From Lepeophtheirus salmonis (lineage: Eukaryota; Arthropoda; Copepoda; Siphonostomatoida; Caligidae): a DNA stretch of 64,000 nt. Positions within the stretch are counted from its first letter, which is position 1. Each line of letters begins with the position of its first letter. The DNA is taken from the NCBI RefSeq assembly GCF_016086655.4, contig NC_092584.1, positions 14,931,907-14,995,906 on the forward strand, in the 5' to 3' direction. Under the pieces are notes generated by a model, which was not told the DNA's origin, ran no database searches, and worked only from the letters and a program-made list of their open reading frames with translations. This document shows positions 11,789-22,860 of the stretch, in pieces. Made by a program: the position numbers and the translations under genes.

Positions 11789-12766
11789 TCACTCTATATG
11801 GGCACCTACATTATTAATAACAGCATTTACACGTCGTTTGAAGGCCATGGATGAGTTAATGACAAACTCGTCTGATAACTTGTACCATGCTGCTATTATG
11901 GTGGACTTCAGTGAGTCCACATTTGGCTGTTGGTTTCCCTCTTCAATGTGCCCCATATAGAAAAGTCCAGTGGGTTAAAATATGGTTAGGAAAGGGCTTA
12001 TATCTCTTTGGACCAGAATTGAGCCATGTTATGAGCGCAGAACTTTTGTCACTTGGCAGACGTGTGAGAGGGGTGCAGTTCTGAGTCCACACGTAGTCAC
12101 CCTACGGGTACTTGGTCTTCAGCCATGGCAAGATGGTGTAGCTAAGAACCAAATAGTAGGCATCTTGGCCGATTTTCTGTCTAGCCTTCAAAAAGAACGG
12201 ATGTATGTTCTTTCCATCAAAGACAACAACGCCGAGGACCATTGTTTGGGACGTATATTTGGTGTGGTAAACCTATTGTACCTTTTATTTTGTTTCTATA
12301 TACCAGAAGTCGTTCCGGTTGTTGTTGAATTGATCAACTGTGAAAATCTTCTTCTCTAAGAAAATTTTCGCAATTACCCCATTTGCCTTGATACATGTGA
12401 GGATTTTTTTACATCTCTCGAGCCTCCTTGCTTTCATGCCCTCTGTCAGAAGGTGCATGGGGTCGTTGGGAAAAAAGTAATCATAAGTTGTGCTTTATAT
12501 CCCCCCTGATAGTTCTAGAAGTCGTTGGAGAGGTGATTCATCGACTTAGTGGGATCTTCCTTCATATTCTTCTCCAAACTTAACAAGAATTTCGTATCCC
12601 TCTTTAAATTATGCCCTCCACATCCTGACATCCTGAAGAGGGCTTTTCTATTTTTTTCATCTTGGCCAACTTAAAAACCAGGCTTCTAGAACACTTAACA
12701 ATGTCCGTAGTCTTCATCACATCAAGTCCAGCATCTAAGAGATCTTTTTACTTGTTGCTCGCTCAT
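11789..12766 (-). pseudogene. Near full-length Tc1/mariner transposase, inactivated
   Basis: The most complete transposase relic in the window, about 326 codons long, close to the family's 330-350. From ATG at 12,766 it reads MSEQQVKRS, then a linker ending SGCGGHNLKRDT, LSLEKNMKEDPTKSM, FTVDQFNNNRND, QTMVLGVVVFDGK, FLKARQKIGQDAYYLVLSY, ILPWLKTKYP and DYVWTQN. It closes with RRVNAVINNVGAHIE and a stop at 11,791-11,789. The motif with the second catalytic aspartate (usually TQDGAP) reads TQN, so that residue is lost. Stops interrupt the catalytic domain (after IETK and VQ) and frameshifts lie near 12,080 and 11,960. It is opposite in strand to the relics on both sides, so it was an independent insertion. 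Confidence 0.85.
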
Positions 12767-12779
12767 GACGATGAAATGA

Positions 12780-13486
12780 CTGAATGATTTATATAGTTTG
12801 TTTATGAAAAAAGGACGTTGGAAACAGAATATCAAAAAATAATCCCTAAACCTTTTCAGAGTAATGAGAAAATAAACATTAATTAACAGTCCACGTTTTC
12901 CTGCCCTACCATGTATAATATATATGTATAGTTATTAAGTATATTGCAATCTGACGTTCCTCCGTTAAAAGAAATAAGTTAATACTTATTATTGTATTTA
13001 GATACACAATAAAAATACTAATATTAAAGATATTGTCTGTACAGACATGTTTGTACATATTTTTAATCACTGTTTTTGGGTAGTACATACATCTCTTTCT
13101 CTTCTAGATCATGAGGCTAATGAAACTTTTGCATAGTTTCTTAATTATCCTTGTGACCACATTTTCACAATTTTACTGTTTGATTGTTTAAATTTTATAT
13201 TTCAATACGTCTTCATGATTGGTTCTCAGTTCTGACGTATTTGATTTTGTATATTCAACTATAGAATAAGCACTTCCCGGACTTTACTCTGTATTGCAAC
13301 CTTTCATCTATAAAAAAGAAAGAAAAAGACTCAAAATCCGTCAAATTATGACACTTGGGAATTTTTTTTTGCAGTTGGATTGATATTGTAATTTCTTAGA
13401 GAGCCTCATTTAAAGTGTGTAACAACAAAACCAACACTTCAGGGTTCCAGATTAAAAAAAGTGCGTAATATTATTTTTAAGGTGAA
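12780..13486. other. Spacer, no gene seen
   Basis: AT-rich and free of recognisable coding sequence. Confidence 0.4.
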
Positions 13487-13489
13487 ATA

Positions 13490-14241
13490 TACATCCCTTG
13501 AAATCTAAGCACTTATTAATTTAATAATTAATGAAGTTGGAGTGATTGAAATTTATGCTTATTTCGATATATGAAAGATAAACAATTAGTTACAAAATAA
13601 AACAGACCTTAGCTCTCTAGTTTATGTGTAAGTCGAGGAAATGCACTTGAACTTGATCAACGAATTTCCATTCGTACACTCCAAGCAGTTGGGCGTCTCA
13701 CAGGACCACCATCTACGCTGTCAGCGAGTCTGAAAAAGTTAGAGAGACAGAAGGGATCTGTCAAAAAGGATAAACTGGAATATAGGAGTTTAAGAAAACA
13801 GCCCAGACCAATCCCCTCAAGTCTATGAAGGCCCATACAAGAGATCTCGGGATTTCATACCAGAATGTCCAAAGAGCTATCAAAAAAGTGCGTGGAAAGA
13901 GCCTTGGAAGGATGGAGAGGCCTCTTTTGACACCAGCAATGGAAAAAATACATCTCTTCCGTTACAAAACCTTTTAATGAATATTTTAAGTACTTTTGAA
14001 CTCTTTTTGACACTTTTTGCTCCCCCACAGTCCTGATACCAACCCCTCCACGGGTGCCAGAACTTCCCTCACAGCCTGGAAGCCATCATTACCGCTAAGA
14101 GCGGTTACATTAATGAGTAAGAGAGCTCAGACACACATCTATTTAAACTACTAATTTTGCCAAAATTCTATAGTAAATTAATAAAACATATCTTGTTGAT
14201 ATTTAAAGTTCAAAGTTGTCATATTTTAATGAACCAATCGG
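13490..14241 (+). mobile_element. Mariner family A, copy 1 (internally deleted)
   Basis: Plus-strand mariner, a diverged duplicate of 26,916-27,746. Readable parts are SWASHRTTIYAVSESEKV (first helix-turn-helix, near 13,690), NPLKSMKAHTRDLGISYQN (13,815-13,870), RAIKKVRGKSLGRMERPLL and TPAMEKIHLFRYKTF (to about 13,975). After a deletion, the C-terminal SLEAIITAKSGYINE ends at a stop at 14,118-14,120. All three catalytic aspartates are lost. The 3' end 'aatgaaccaatcggt' matches the inverted repeat of copy 2; the 5' repeat is eroded. Confidence 0.8.
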
Positions 14242-14389
14242 TGACTGTTTCTAATTGTTTTTATTATTGATCTCATATGTATATATAATTCATGGGCTTA
14301 TACATATGTTAAGCTTTGAATAATATATAAACGCTGGTATTTGAAAACGAATTTTGTTTAATACATTCAAAAGAAGCTTGGTTCTAGAC

Positions 14390-14612
14390 AAATTTCTTCT
14401 ACTTTGTGACCATTATAATGTTATGTTGCTTCCTCCTTGCCCTTGATTTTTCTCACAAGTTATCTTTAATGATCCTTTGGACGTAACCTCGCTCACATTC
14501 CTCTTCTTAGTCATACTGCAAGTTTCTTTTCACTGTTTATATATCAAAACGGTTTTGACACACATAGCCATTCCTTTTCTTCTTACAGTTCGTTCCCGAA
14601 ATTGTCCATACT
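14390..14612 (-). pseudogene. Mariner family B N-terminal remnant, copy 1
   Basis: The minus strand reads RTVRRKGMAMCVKTVL and TCSMTKKRNVSEVTSKGSLK. These match the better preserved copy at 27,880-28,266 and represent the second helix-turn-helix of a mariner transposase. It is cut at 14,612 by unrelated sequence. Confidence 0.7.
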
Positions 14613-14639
14613 TTATTTTTATACTTTATCAAAAAAACC

Positions 14640-14735
14640 TAATTGAGCATTTGTGGATTTGTTGCAGAGTTACAATTGTAAGTCTTTGTTGGATTAAGGG
14701 ATCAACATTGGAGTAACTCTTGCCAATTACTAATT
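14640..14735 (-). repeat. MITE-like repeat (family L) fragment, reverse
   Basis: 'gttacaattgtaagtctttgttgga' followed by 'gatcaacattggagtaactc' matches the reverse of the family L core. It interrupts the duplicated mariner composite. Confidence 0.55.
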
Positions 14736-14804
14736 AATTATTTACTTCTCCCCTTCTTCCTTGACATAGTTAATTGTAGGTGATCTAATTAAAAATCGTG
14801 GTTA

Positions 14805-15215
14805 CCGGGTTTCTTTTATTTAGACCAAAATACTTTTTATTATATAAAAATTTTCACTTAGTACAAATAACGGGAGTCAATGGTTATTTTTCGGTACAAA
14901 CCGCGGTCCGACTGTGGACTGTTAATTTTCGGTTTCTTTTATTTACCTTGACCAAAATACACACGGTTTTTATCAAAAAAAAAATATAAAAATCTTTCAC
15001 TTAGTACCCGAAATAACGACATGGAGTCAATAAGTTATTTGTCTAGACCGATTTGTCCCTATTTTTCGGTACAAACCGCGGTCCTAGACTGTGGACTGAG
15101 TTTTTTTATGTCTCACTTTATAGACCAATTTTGATTCGGTCTCACTTTTCGGACCGATTTTTTTCCGGTCTCAATTTATGGACCAATTTCTTTTGGTCTC
15201 ATATATTATGAGATT
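14805..15215 (+). repeat. Tandem block and 'cggtctc' array
   Basis: Two copies of a 130-170 bp unit (14,805-14,925 and 14,930-15,100) share 'ttcacttagtac', 'gtcaat', 'ttcggtacaaaccgcggtcc' and 'actgtggactg'. They lead into 30-34 bp units of the form 'cggtctcantttatggaccgattttt' at 15,050-15,215. The same second part makes up 21,655-21,905. Confidence 0.75.
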
Positions 15216-15770
15216 ATAGATTAAGTCTTCTAATCGACTTATTTATGTTTAATTTCACGAATCCTTTTTCATAAATCGATATTTTTCTTGACAGCAAATA
15301 TTTTGAAGCTGTAATATAGGGTATGTTTATTATTAATAAATAGTTAAACCAACTTATTAAATATGAAACCTATTGAATCACGGATGGAAAGAAAATGAAT
15401 TTGATTTAAATGCAAGGAATTTACAATACTAATAATTATGTTAATTAATTTATTTACAAGTGTAAAGACGTGTTACATAACACTCTCGTTTTATTTTCCA
15501 TATTTTAATATTTACTGAATTACTTTGTTGTGATATTACTAAGTTCGTGATTTAGAGAAAGGTCCAGACAGAGGATGAAGACCTCGAAGGCTTTAAATAA
15601 TCAGAATATCTCCGTATTAGACGAGGAAATCTTCAATCCGAGGATCAAGGAGGAGAGGTTGATAGGATTAATGAACTAAAAAGTTCCTATAACAAAAAAT
15701 GATGATCTAACATTATAGTCCCCTTGTGATACTCCCAAAACTAAAGAGAAGGAAGGTATTTTATAATCAT
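15216..15770. other. Spacer with weak coding-like patch
   Basis: Mostly AT-rich. From about 15,550 one plus frame reads RKVQTEDEDLEGFK, a stop, then SEYLRIRRGNLQSEDQGGE. The composition is less AT-biased than the surroundings and may be a decayed exon or transposon piece. I cannot identify it. Confidence 0.3.
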
Positions 15771-15774
15771 GAAA

Positions 15775-16085
15775 ATCTGCTGTAGAATTGGCATCTTAAA
15801 AAACGAAAAAAGAAACCGAAAATCAAAATGGCAACCTGACATTTTGATAAATGTTTTGGAGGAGAGAAAGAATAATACTCATGACGTTTCATTCGATCGT
15901 CTACAATCAGCTGTGACGAAAGAGAAGAAAGAGAAGAGGATATAAACAAGGACATTTGCCAGAATTACTCGGATGTCGATCCTTAATACTACTCTGAGTC
16001 CAACAAGGGCTTACAATTATAACTCTGTAACAATTCCTCAGGGTTACACTCCGTCTTTTATGATCACACAACAATGTTCAATCTC
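15775..16085 (+). repeat. MITE-like repeat (family L), forward
   Basis: Among the best copies. It has 'ttttggaggagag', 'catgacgtttcattcga', 'ctacaatcagctgtgac', 'cagaattactcggatgtcga', 'ctactctgagtccaacaag', 'ggcttacaattataactctg' and 'cagggttacactc'. No open frame of interest. The short palindromic cagctg and tcatgacg elements are shared by most copies. Confidence 0.75.
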
Positions 16086-16975
16086 GGCCGGCTTTTACAG
16101 TTCCTTTTTTTCTTTATAAGCTCTTTGATTTTTAAGAACATGCTATGAACAAGCGTAAAAATGTTCGCATATGGATGAATGGAGTGATATGTTCTCTGGA
16201 TAATATAAATAATTTCGTCATTTTTCTCTAGGTCATTTAACAATGTAGAATTGAGTTTCCGTTGTCCTGTATTTCTCGTTTCTCTTAGTTTTTGATATAT
16301 TTGGAAGCTAATGCCTCTATGATTTGATAACTTTTTTCAAAGACATTGTTATAAAAAGTTGATTCCCTTAGAAAACCCTTGATTAAGAAACTAATCAATA
16401 CGCAAATATATTTTCCTAGAATGTGTGTATTGAAGGTATGATTACTATTGTCATAATATACCCATACATCAAAGAAATCAAACAAGGACATTATAGACTT
16501 CTGTGCTCAAGTAGCACAAAGATGGTTGTTTACAGAATTTAGTAGTGGTTTAATTAATTTTTCGACCAAACGACTTCATATTTCGGAATCTATCTCATGC
16601 ATTCATTGAAAAGTTAGTTCGGAAAGAAGAATCCATTTATTCGTATCCTGAACTCAGTTTTCCCATTTATCCGGAAATAGTTCCTTGATAGGGTTCTACT
16701 GGCTCTCTTCATCCTGACTTAGTTGGTCATGTAAAATAATTTCAACCCTCTGAATATTTTTCCATGGTCACCAAGGAATTACTCATGAGGAAAATAAAGA
16801 GCTCATATAGATCATAAGAAAATACTTGAATTTATTAAAAAATGAGAGATCGTCCTCAAGAAATGGAAGGAACTATTGCAGTAAAGATGGACTAAAGGAT
16901 AATAATAATAATAAAAAGGGAGAAATTATGATTGCTAAATGAGTTCAAAAGCACTTCATTGAACCCAAAGTTAAT
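16086..16975. other. Spacer, no confident gene
   Basis: One plus frame near 16,505-16,590 (AQVAQRWLFTEFSSGLINFS) looks faintly protein-like but is short, unspliced and unrecognised. The rest is AT-rich. Confidence 0.3.
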
Positions 16976-16979
16976 AGAA

Positions 16980-17270
16980 ATACAAGGTCATACCAAAACG
17001 TGGATACTTTATGTTTGACTTCCACTACGCTTTTTAATAGTGGTGTCATTGAATATGATTGGTTGCACAGCAGTTGGTACAATCAATCAACTTGAAAATT
17101 CTAGAAATAGTGACGTCATAGAATATGATTGGTTGTGTGTTTTGACAAAATCTGTTTTTCTTGCCCAGCAGTCGGTACGATACATCAAATTAAAAATTCT
17201 AGCAAGCCATTACGTAATGTTCTAACCTTTTATTTCTATTAATCTTGCTTGAATCCAAATTTAGTCCCCT
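16980..17270 (+). repeat. Dispersed repeat 'gtcggtac…aaattctagcaa', copy 1
   Basis: Homologous to 43,970-44,270, with blocks 'cagtcggtacgatacatcaa' and 'tttctattaatcttg'. Inside this copy a unit of 70-100 bases is duplicated, with 'gtcattgaatatgattggttg' and 'gtcatagaatatgattggttg' at about 17,045 and 17,115. Non-coding. Confidence 0.65.
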
Positions 17271-17695
17271 TTACAACCTTAATAATATGTATAGCACGAA
17301 AAAAAAAAAAAATTCTGTTATAACCAATCTATGATTTAGTTGTAGACTGGAGTCTACAACATGTAATGGAATGTTACAAGTTGTAGTTTCTCTCTTAATT
17401 ATTGAATCATGTCACTTTTTAATAATTATATTTTTTATTTTTGAAATATTTATTATTCTTCATAAATGCATTTTATATATTTGCAGTCATAAAATGTTTG
17501 TTTTTAATCATAATGAATTGGTTTGGATACTAGTTTTGACAAATTTAATTAAATTATACACGTATATAGAAAAAACAATATATATATTTTCCTATCTTGT
17601 TAATATTATTGGGTAAAATATTGAGACAGAAAAAACATTATCAAGATTAAATTTACTATAAATACTATACAACGTATTCATAGCCTCAACAATAA
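17271..17695. other. Spacer, no gene seen
   Basis: Very AT-rich. The 81-codon frame at 17,371-17,616 is rich in I, F and Y and reflects composition only. Confidence 0.4.
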
Positions 17696-17699
17696 ATAA

Positions 17700-17890
17700 T
17701 GTTGCACTTCGGTCTGAAATTTCTAGACCGGTCTAAGACTGTTATAGTTTTTAGTGAACTGAACTAAATCGGGGATTTGAAAGAAGTTAGGTCCAGATCG
17801 GTCTCAAAGAAAAATTCGGCCTTCATTGGTCTTAAAAATCCGGTGTGGATTGGTAATATTTAAAATTTGGTGTTGACCAATTCTAACTGG
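17700..17890 (+). repeat. Degenerate 'gaccggtct/ggtccaga' repeat
   Basis: Irregular 'ctagaccggtct', 'ggtccagatcggtct' and 'attcggccttcattggtct' strings relate this to the arrays at 15.1, 21.7 and 22.1-22.26 kb, and weakly to 42.45 and 50.85 kb. Confidence 0.5.
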
Positions 17891-17939
17891 GCTACGGATT
17901 CAGAAAAAAATGTAATGTAACAGCATGAGAATGAGAAAA

Positions 17940-18110
17940 TGATTGATTTCATTTAAAAAGTACCGTCTCTGGCCCAATATTAGTCTCTTAAATGAAATAA
18001 ACGTTCTCAACTACAAAAAAAAAAAACCTCTTGGGTATCTTAACTTAGCCCACAAATTTAAATAGAACACATGAAACTGACTCAAATTTGTTATAAAATA
18101 TAGGACTGTA
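17940..18110 (+). repeat. Dispersed repeat W fragment
   Basis: 'ggcccaatattagtctcttaaatgaaataaa' followed by 'gggtatcttaacttagccca' matches parts of the repeat at 47,390-47,950. Confidence 0.55.
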
Positions 18111-18180
18111 TGTATAGAATGGTTTGTTTATATACGGAACAAGTTGGACCTCAATATCTTGACAACCCTGAGATCTATGT

Positions 18181-18560
18181 TTATGAAAGTGAGCTCATCA
18201 GATTCAGCTGACAAAAGTGTATACAAAGTTTTTCAAGGAATCTGATAAATCTGTAATACCTGCAAGGAAGACTGGTTCTGAGAGCAAAAAAAAAAACAAC
18301 AACACAAAAACACTCCAGACATGAGTTTTTGGGCAAAGGGCATAGCTTGCCGGATCTGAGCCCCTTGGACATCTATGTGCCTTGGAGAGAGAGTCCAATA
18401 AACTTGCACATAAAACTGTTTACTCCCCTTGGGATACAATTGATCCATGCAGTGCCCATCATGGACAAGGAGTTCCTCATCAAGCCCTGTGCAAGGTTCA
18501 GGACCGGGTTGTAGCATGTGGTTGAAGCTAGAGGTGGCTAATTTGAGCAATTGACTACGT
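18181..18560 (+). pseudogene. Mariner transposase C-terminal remnant
   Basis: The plus strand reads LPDLSPLDIYVPW (about 18,350-18,385), keeping the last catalytic aspartate in SPLD. It continues HAVPIMDKEFLIKPCARFRT (to 18,505), a stop, then VEARGGYFEQ. This is the classic mariner tail. Upstream, SFWAKGI in another frame fits the preceding 'FW..D.WPP' block. The DNA-binding domain and first two aspartates are not recognisable. Confidence 0.8.
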
Positions 18561-18719
18561 CGTGTAAAGATAAAAATATTTATGAATTACTGAATTAATT
18601 TTGGGTAATAATACCTTATTCTTAAATTTTCCGGATTTATTATCCTCAGGCTGTATATAATTGGGGAAATAAAAACATCCGTGGGTTTTTTTCCCCTTTA
18701 GTTTGACAATAAAATTCAT

Positions 18720-19240
18720 ATAGTTAGGATTATCCTATTTTTAAAATATGCCCCGTTTTGTTGGATAACTTTGTTCCATTTTGAAGGCACTTTACAATTC
18801 AAAAACCGATCGATTTTGTTACGTATCATCAATTTGATGCAAAACTTTTTTTGTGTGTCAATTCGTGGGGCACCCATCCATCGAGCATCTACTTATTACC
18901 AGCCTTATGAAAATGGTTCCAAACGATGTTTTGGCTAATCTTAAGTTCCTTCGCCATAGAATAAGTGTTCACATGCCGGTCTTACTCGACGATTTCATTT
19001 TTTATCGACATTATCGATGACCACCTTCCAAAGCGTCCCTCATTGTCGATGTTCATATTAACAGAAGGGAATCCTTAGAACCTGCATTGCTGTTGCATTC
19101 GGTACTGTGTTGGGCCCATAAACAACACAATTTTTGACTTTTCACCTTGGTCCTAGTGATGCTGAATAATGTAGCGAATTTTCTGTGTTATAAATTCCAT
19201 TTTTTTAAACACACAACTGGCTTCACCAAACACAAAACTG
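18720..19240 (-). pseudogene. Mariner (SETMAR/mauritiana-type) N-terminal relic
   Basis: The minus strand shows TSTMRDALE (about 19,050), HVNTYSMAKELKISQN (19,000-18,930), WNHFHKAGNK and then LDGWVPHELTHKK (about 18,890-18,850). This matches the second helix-turn-helix and 'K.WVPHEL' linker of mauritiana/SETMAR-like mariners, a lineage distinct from the Tc1/mariner families elsewhere in the window. Several frameshifts; the catalytic domain is absent. Confidence 0.7.
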
Positions 19241-20395
19241 TTAATTAACTTTTTTTTAAAGTGCACAATTAATTTTTAAGTATAATTAAAGCTTTTTTTA
19301 TGCAATGTATTAATCGTGAGATATATCTTACTAAAGACATCTAGCGAAAATGCTCATAACTTTTTACATAACAAAATATAAAGTACAAAAATAGTTTATG
19401 GATTTTCTCCTTTTCTTGATTATTCACTTTTCTAAGTTAATGAGCATAAAATATTTACAAATAAATATTTTTTATCAGAAAAGTCAAAAGTACACACTTA
19501 GCTTATTGATCACTAATGGGAGAATCAAATACAATTTCAACTATCGTATTTTACCCATAAAAAAAAATACTGTAAATTATTCATTTAATAAGTTTATCTG
19601 ATTTTTTCCGTTGCAACTTGTATAATCTGCTTGTAGTAGTACGAGTTGACACAGCTAATTAATTAATAATAATTAAATAATATGTTGCCAATATAATCTT
19701 GAAAAGCCTATAAAGAAAATTATACTGTCGAATCACATTTCTCTTTAATTAAATTGGCTACATTTCTGTTCAGAGCAACTCCTATTAAATAGGCAAAAAT
19801 TACATGTATTCATAGGACAATGGGATCTTCTAAAGTGATTTCTCCCCCCACCCCATTTTCCTCCATATGATGTTAATTGTCTATCAAAAAATAATAAACA
19901 CTTTCTTCAAAAGTCCTGACTCCAATTTATTCATTTTAACAATCTTTTTTTAATAATTTTACATGAGCATCTGTTCAAAAAGAAGTATTTGCAAAAAAAA
20001 AAAAAAACTTTAGTATAATTATGTAAGCCTTCTCAATTTCTTAAAGATTTATAAAGTTAGAAAGACTTTAGTGGATATATTAAGGGACCATTTTTACTCA
20101 TATTTAAAGTGTGTTATCATCGAAGGATTTTGATTTTTTTTAAATCATTTTATTGAGCTTCAAGATCTTAAAAAAAAAAAAAAATCAAATCAAATTTTTC
20201 TTCTTCATCTTTTATTTAAACATCGAATATTTTGACGATGTGTTAAAAAAAAAAAAATTAGACTATGATCAACATCAATATGTTCAATATATGGAAATTC
20301 GTCTTCCCTTCAGACTATTTCTTTTGTAGATACTCAGACCCATTGAGAGTCTTCCAAGTATAGTTCCAATAAGTGTTGTCACAATACAAATTTTC
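19241..20395. other. Spacer, no gene seen
   Basis: Very AT-rich, with A runs near 19,990, 20,170 and 20,245. Nothing supported. Confidence 0.4.
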
Positions 20396-20399
20396 TTTC

Positions 20400-20800
20400 A
20401 GGTTTAAAGATTGGACAGATTCACAATTTCTTGGATCTTGGTTCTTGAGACTTAATTACTCAGTTAATTTCGGATACCCAAACTTTCGGATCCAGATCGT
20501 AATATTAATTACTGGGATACTTTTATAGAATTTTATCAGCATTTTACCCAAAGTTCATACCTAAAAGAAACACAGAATTAAGCTTACATTTTTTTTCATA
20601 ACCCTATGTTATTACTATTAAAACATATAGGAATTATTGTTTAATTCTAAAAGCTTTTTAAGATCCGGAAAATCACTTGATTTTTGTATAAGTCATAAAA
20701 TTTTGGGTACCTTAAGCCGGTTCGGTTCTCGGATATTTTAGGATAATACAATTTACCTTATATCTTAACAGGGTACTTAGGATCCGGGTTATTCTTTAGA
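20400..20800 (+). repeat. Degenerate copy of the 165-bp repeat
   Basis: Contains 'cccaaactttcggatccagat', 'tttttaagatccggaaaatcac' and 'cttaagccggttcggttctcgg', the diagnostic blocks of the array at 31.59-32.15 kb. A family L fragment follows at 20,815-20,875. Confidence 0.6.
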
Positions 20801-20934
20801 TAGGAATAACCCTGATGTTGATTCTCGATTCTACTCCGAGTCCATCAAGGATTTACACTTATAACCAGTAGTCAAGTTGTAAAATCAAACGAGGGGGATG
20901 GTCAGTCATGTACTCTGATTATTGTTGTGTCTTA

Positions 20935-21390
20935 AATCTCTTAATCATTAACGTAGCTGCCCTTAGCTGCTATAATAGTTTTCGGGACCAAAAATGTCAA
21001 AAAAGAGTTTTACAAAATGAAGAGATGAGTGTTTTTCATTGCTGGTGTCCAAAGTGGCCTCTTCATCCTCACTAGCTCTTTCCACCAACTGTTTTGATAG
21101 CCCTCTGGACAGTCTGGTGGGAAGCCCCGAGATCTCTTTCAAGGGTCTTCATAGACTTGAGAGGGTTGGCCTAAACTTTTTTTTAAAACTCATCTAGGTA
21201 CGCTTTGGCCTTTTTGATAGACTCCTTCTTCTTTTCCAACGTTCCGAACACACTGACGGCGTAAATGTTGGTCCTGGAGACACCCAACTGCTTGGATTGC
21301 GCGAACAGAAAATTTTCGATCACGTTCAACTCTGGACTTGTGCGTAAGCTAAAGAGGTCAAGTTTTTTTTTATACTTTAACATATCGGAA
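20935..21390 (-). pseudogene. Mariner family A, copy 3 (internally deleted)
   Basis: The minus strand starts near 21,383 and reads FAQSKQLGVSRTNIYAVS (21,315-21,262), a first helix-turn-helix almost identical to the other two family A copies. After frameshifts come a degraded second helix region and MKRPLWTPAMKNTHLFIL (to about 21,005). The far C-terminal end TIIAAKGSYVND then stops near 20,940. The central catalytic region is missing, as in the other family members. Confidence 0.8.
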
Positions 21391-21654
21391 TATGAATTAA
21401 TTTTAATTACTCAACCTTCATTAATCATTGAATAAGTAAGTATTCAGATTTCAATGGACCAGTTTATGAACAACTAAAAATTATAGTTTGATTTCAATTT
21501 GGTTATTAATGTATTTTCTTATTATTATTTAGATAAGATGTTAAATAATTTCTTCATTAATTGGTATGTGTATTGTATATCATGATTATTCGTACTCCTG
21601 TTCTTCACTTTGCTTACATTTTTAAATAAAAGCTATACTTTTATTACATAATAC

Positions 21655-21905
21655 ATAGACTCGGTCCAGCACCGAATTTTTTTTCGGTTCGGTCTTAGGT
21701 AACTTTTTCTAGACCGATTTTTTGGTCGAGCACGGTGTCTCAGACCGTGGACCGATCTTTTTCGGTCTCAGTTTGTACACCGATTTTGATTCGGTCTCAC
21801 TTTATGGACGGATTTTTTTTCCGTCTCAATTTATGGACGGATTTTTTTCGCGTCTCAATTTATGTACGGATTGTTTCGGCCTCATATATTATAAGAGACC
21901 ATATT
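21655..21905 (+). repeat. 'cggtctcantttatggaccgattttt' tandem array
   Basis: About seven imperfect units of roughly 31-34 bp alternate a 'cggtctca' start with a 'gaccgattttttt' end. Two overlapping frames of 82 and 63 codons across it are repeat-derived, not genes. Related degenerate units continue at 22,100-22,260. Confidence 0.8.
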
Positions 21906-22099
21906 TTTTTTCTATATCAACTGTGATTCATTTTTTTCAAAAAATCTCAAAAGTACACGATAAGTTCTAGAACAAATACTGTATACATATAAGAGACAGC
22001 AGGATCAAAAATAATCCGATCTTTCTCTGTTTAAACTTCGTATAGCGTAATTGTACTTGAACAAACATATGATGTCATGTTATAAACAATTTATCTGTA

Positions 22100-22260
22100 A
22101 AATTGGGCTAAACCGATTTTTTTGGGACCAAACTAAACCTATTTTTTCCTTGTGACAGATCTAGACCGAACTTTTCTTTCTTTGGACCCATCTAGACGAA
22201 ATTTTTATATCAGAACGGTACAGACAGAGTTTTTTTCGAGTCTAATTCGAAACCCAACAC
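22100..22260 (+). repeat. Degenerate units of the same array
   Basis: 'ctaaaccgattttttt', 'gatctagaccgaac', 'ggacccatctagacgaa' and 'gagtttttttcgagtct' spaced 25-40 bases apart. Far less regular than 21,655-21,905. Confidence 0.5.
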
Positions 22261-22614
22261 TAATAATACACTTTACTATGAAAACTTTATTCATACATAC
22301 TACAATTTTATAATTTGTATGATTCCAAGGGATTTGGTTAATATATGTATATGTTATTACAACGATAGAGACTTCTCTTTAACCGTCAATTCATCATAAG
22401 TAGAATGCTCACATAGTTGTTCCATAGTTCTCCTTCTTCACTATCATAATTGGGAGAGCATGAAAAGTTATTGGAGTATGAATGACATAAAGTAAGGTTG
22501 GATTTTTTTTCTTGTAAGCTCTTTGTCTTCTTTATTCCTATTTAATAAAAGTTTTTGACTTTCATTTTTTCTTATAATAAATATTGTAAGAAAACACGTT
22601 GTTATCTTTATTGA

Positions 22615-22860
22615 ATCATGCAAATTTTCCTCCAAAAAGAAGCAGAAAAAAACGCCCAAAATCATGTGGTACCTGGCCAAATGAAACAATCATACCAACT
22701 ACTATTTATATCTTATATACTTGCAAACTATCACTGCCATATTATTTGTTCACGATTTTTAGAATGAATTACATATTATTAAAATCTACATAGTATTTTA
22801 TTCGATACTGTACTACAATATTGCTTAGTAATATTTGATTAAAATGGTAGTTATGATTAG
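22615..22860 (+). repeat. Dispersed repeat R2, copy 1
   Basis: 'cgcccaaaatcatgtggtacctgg', then 'cataccaactacta', 'atgaattacatatt' and 'gatactgtactacaatatt'. Related copies lie at 28,690-28,830, 49,840-50,040, 50,570-50,740 and 63,260-63,540. Non-coding. Confidence 0.65.

Larger units (their letters stand above)
13490..14612 (+). repeat. Segmental duplication, copy 1
   Basis: This stretch and 26,916-28,118 align over family A mariner, an identical-looking 150-base linker ('gatctcatatgtatatataattcatgggcttatacatatgtta') and the minus-strand start of a second mariner. Homology stops at about 14,612, where a MITE-like fragment begins in this copy only. Both copies having the same two transposons in the same order and spacing shows that a composite block was copied. 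Confidence 0.85.

Noticed and set aside
11982..12359. 125-codon plus-strand frame
   Set aside because: Antisense of the long mariner relic at 11,789-12,766.
21722..21970. 82-codon frame in the 'cggtctc' array
   Set aside because: A repeat-derived frame: its repeated MDGFFF/LNLWTD strings mirror the DNA repeat.
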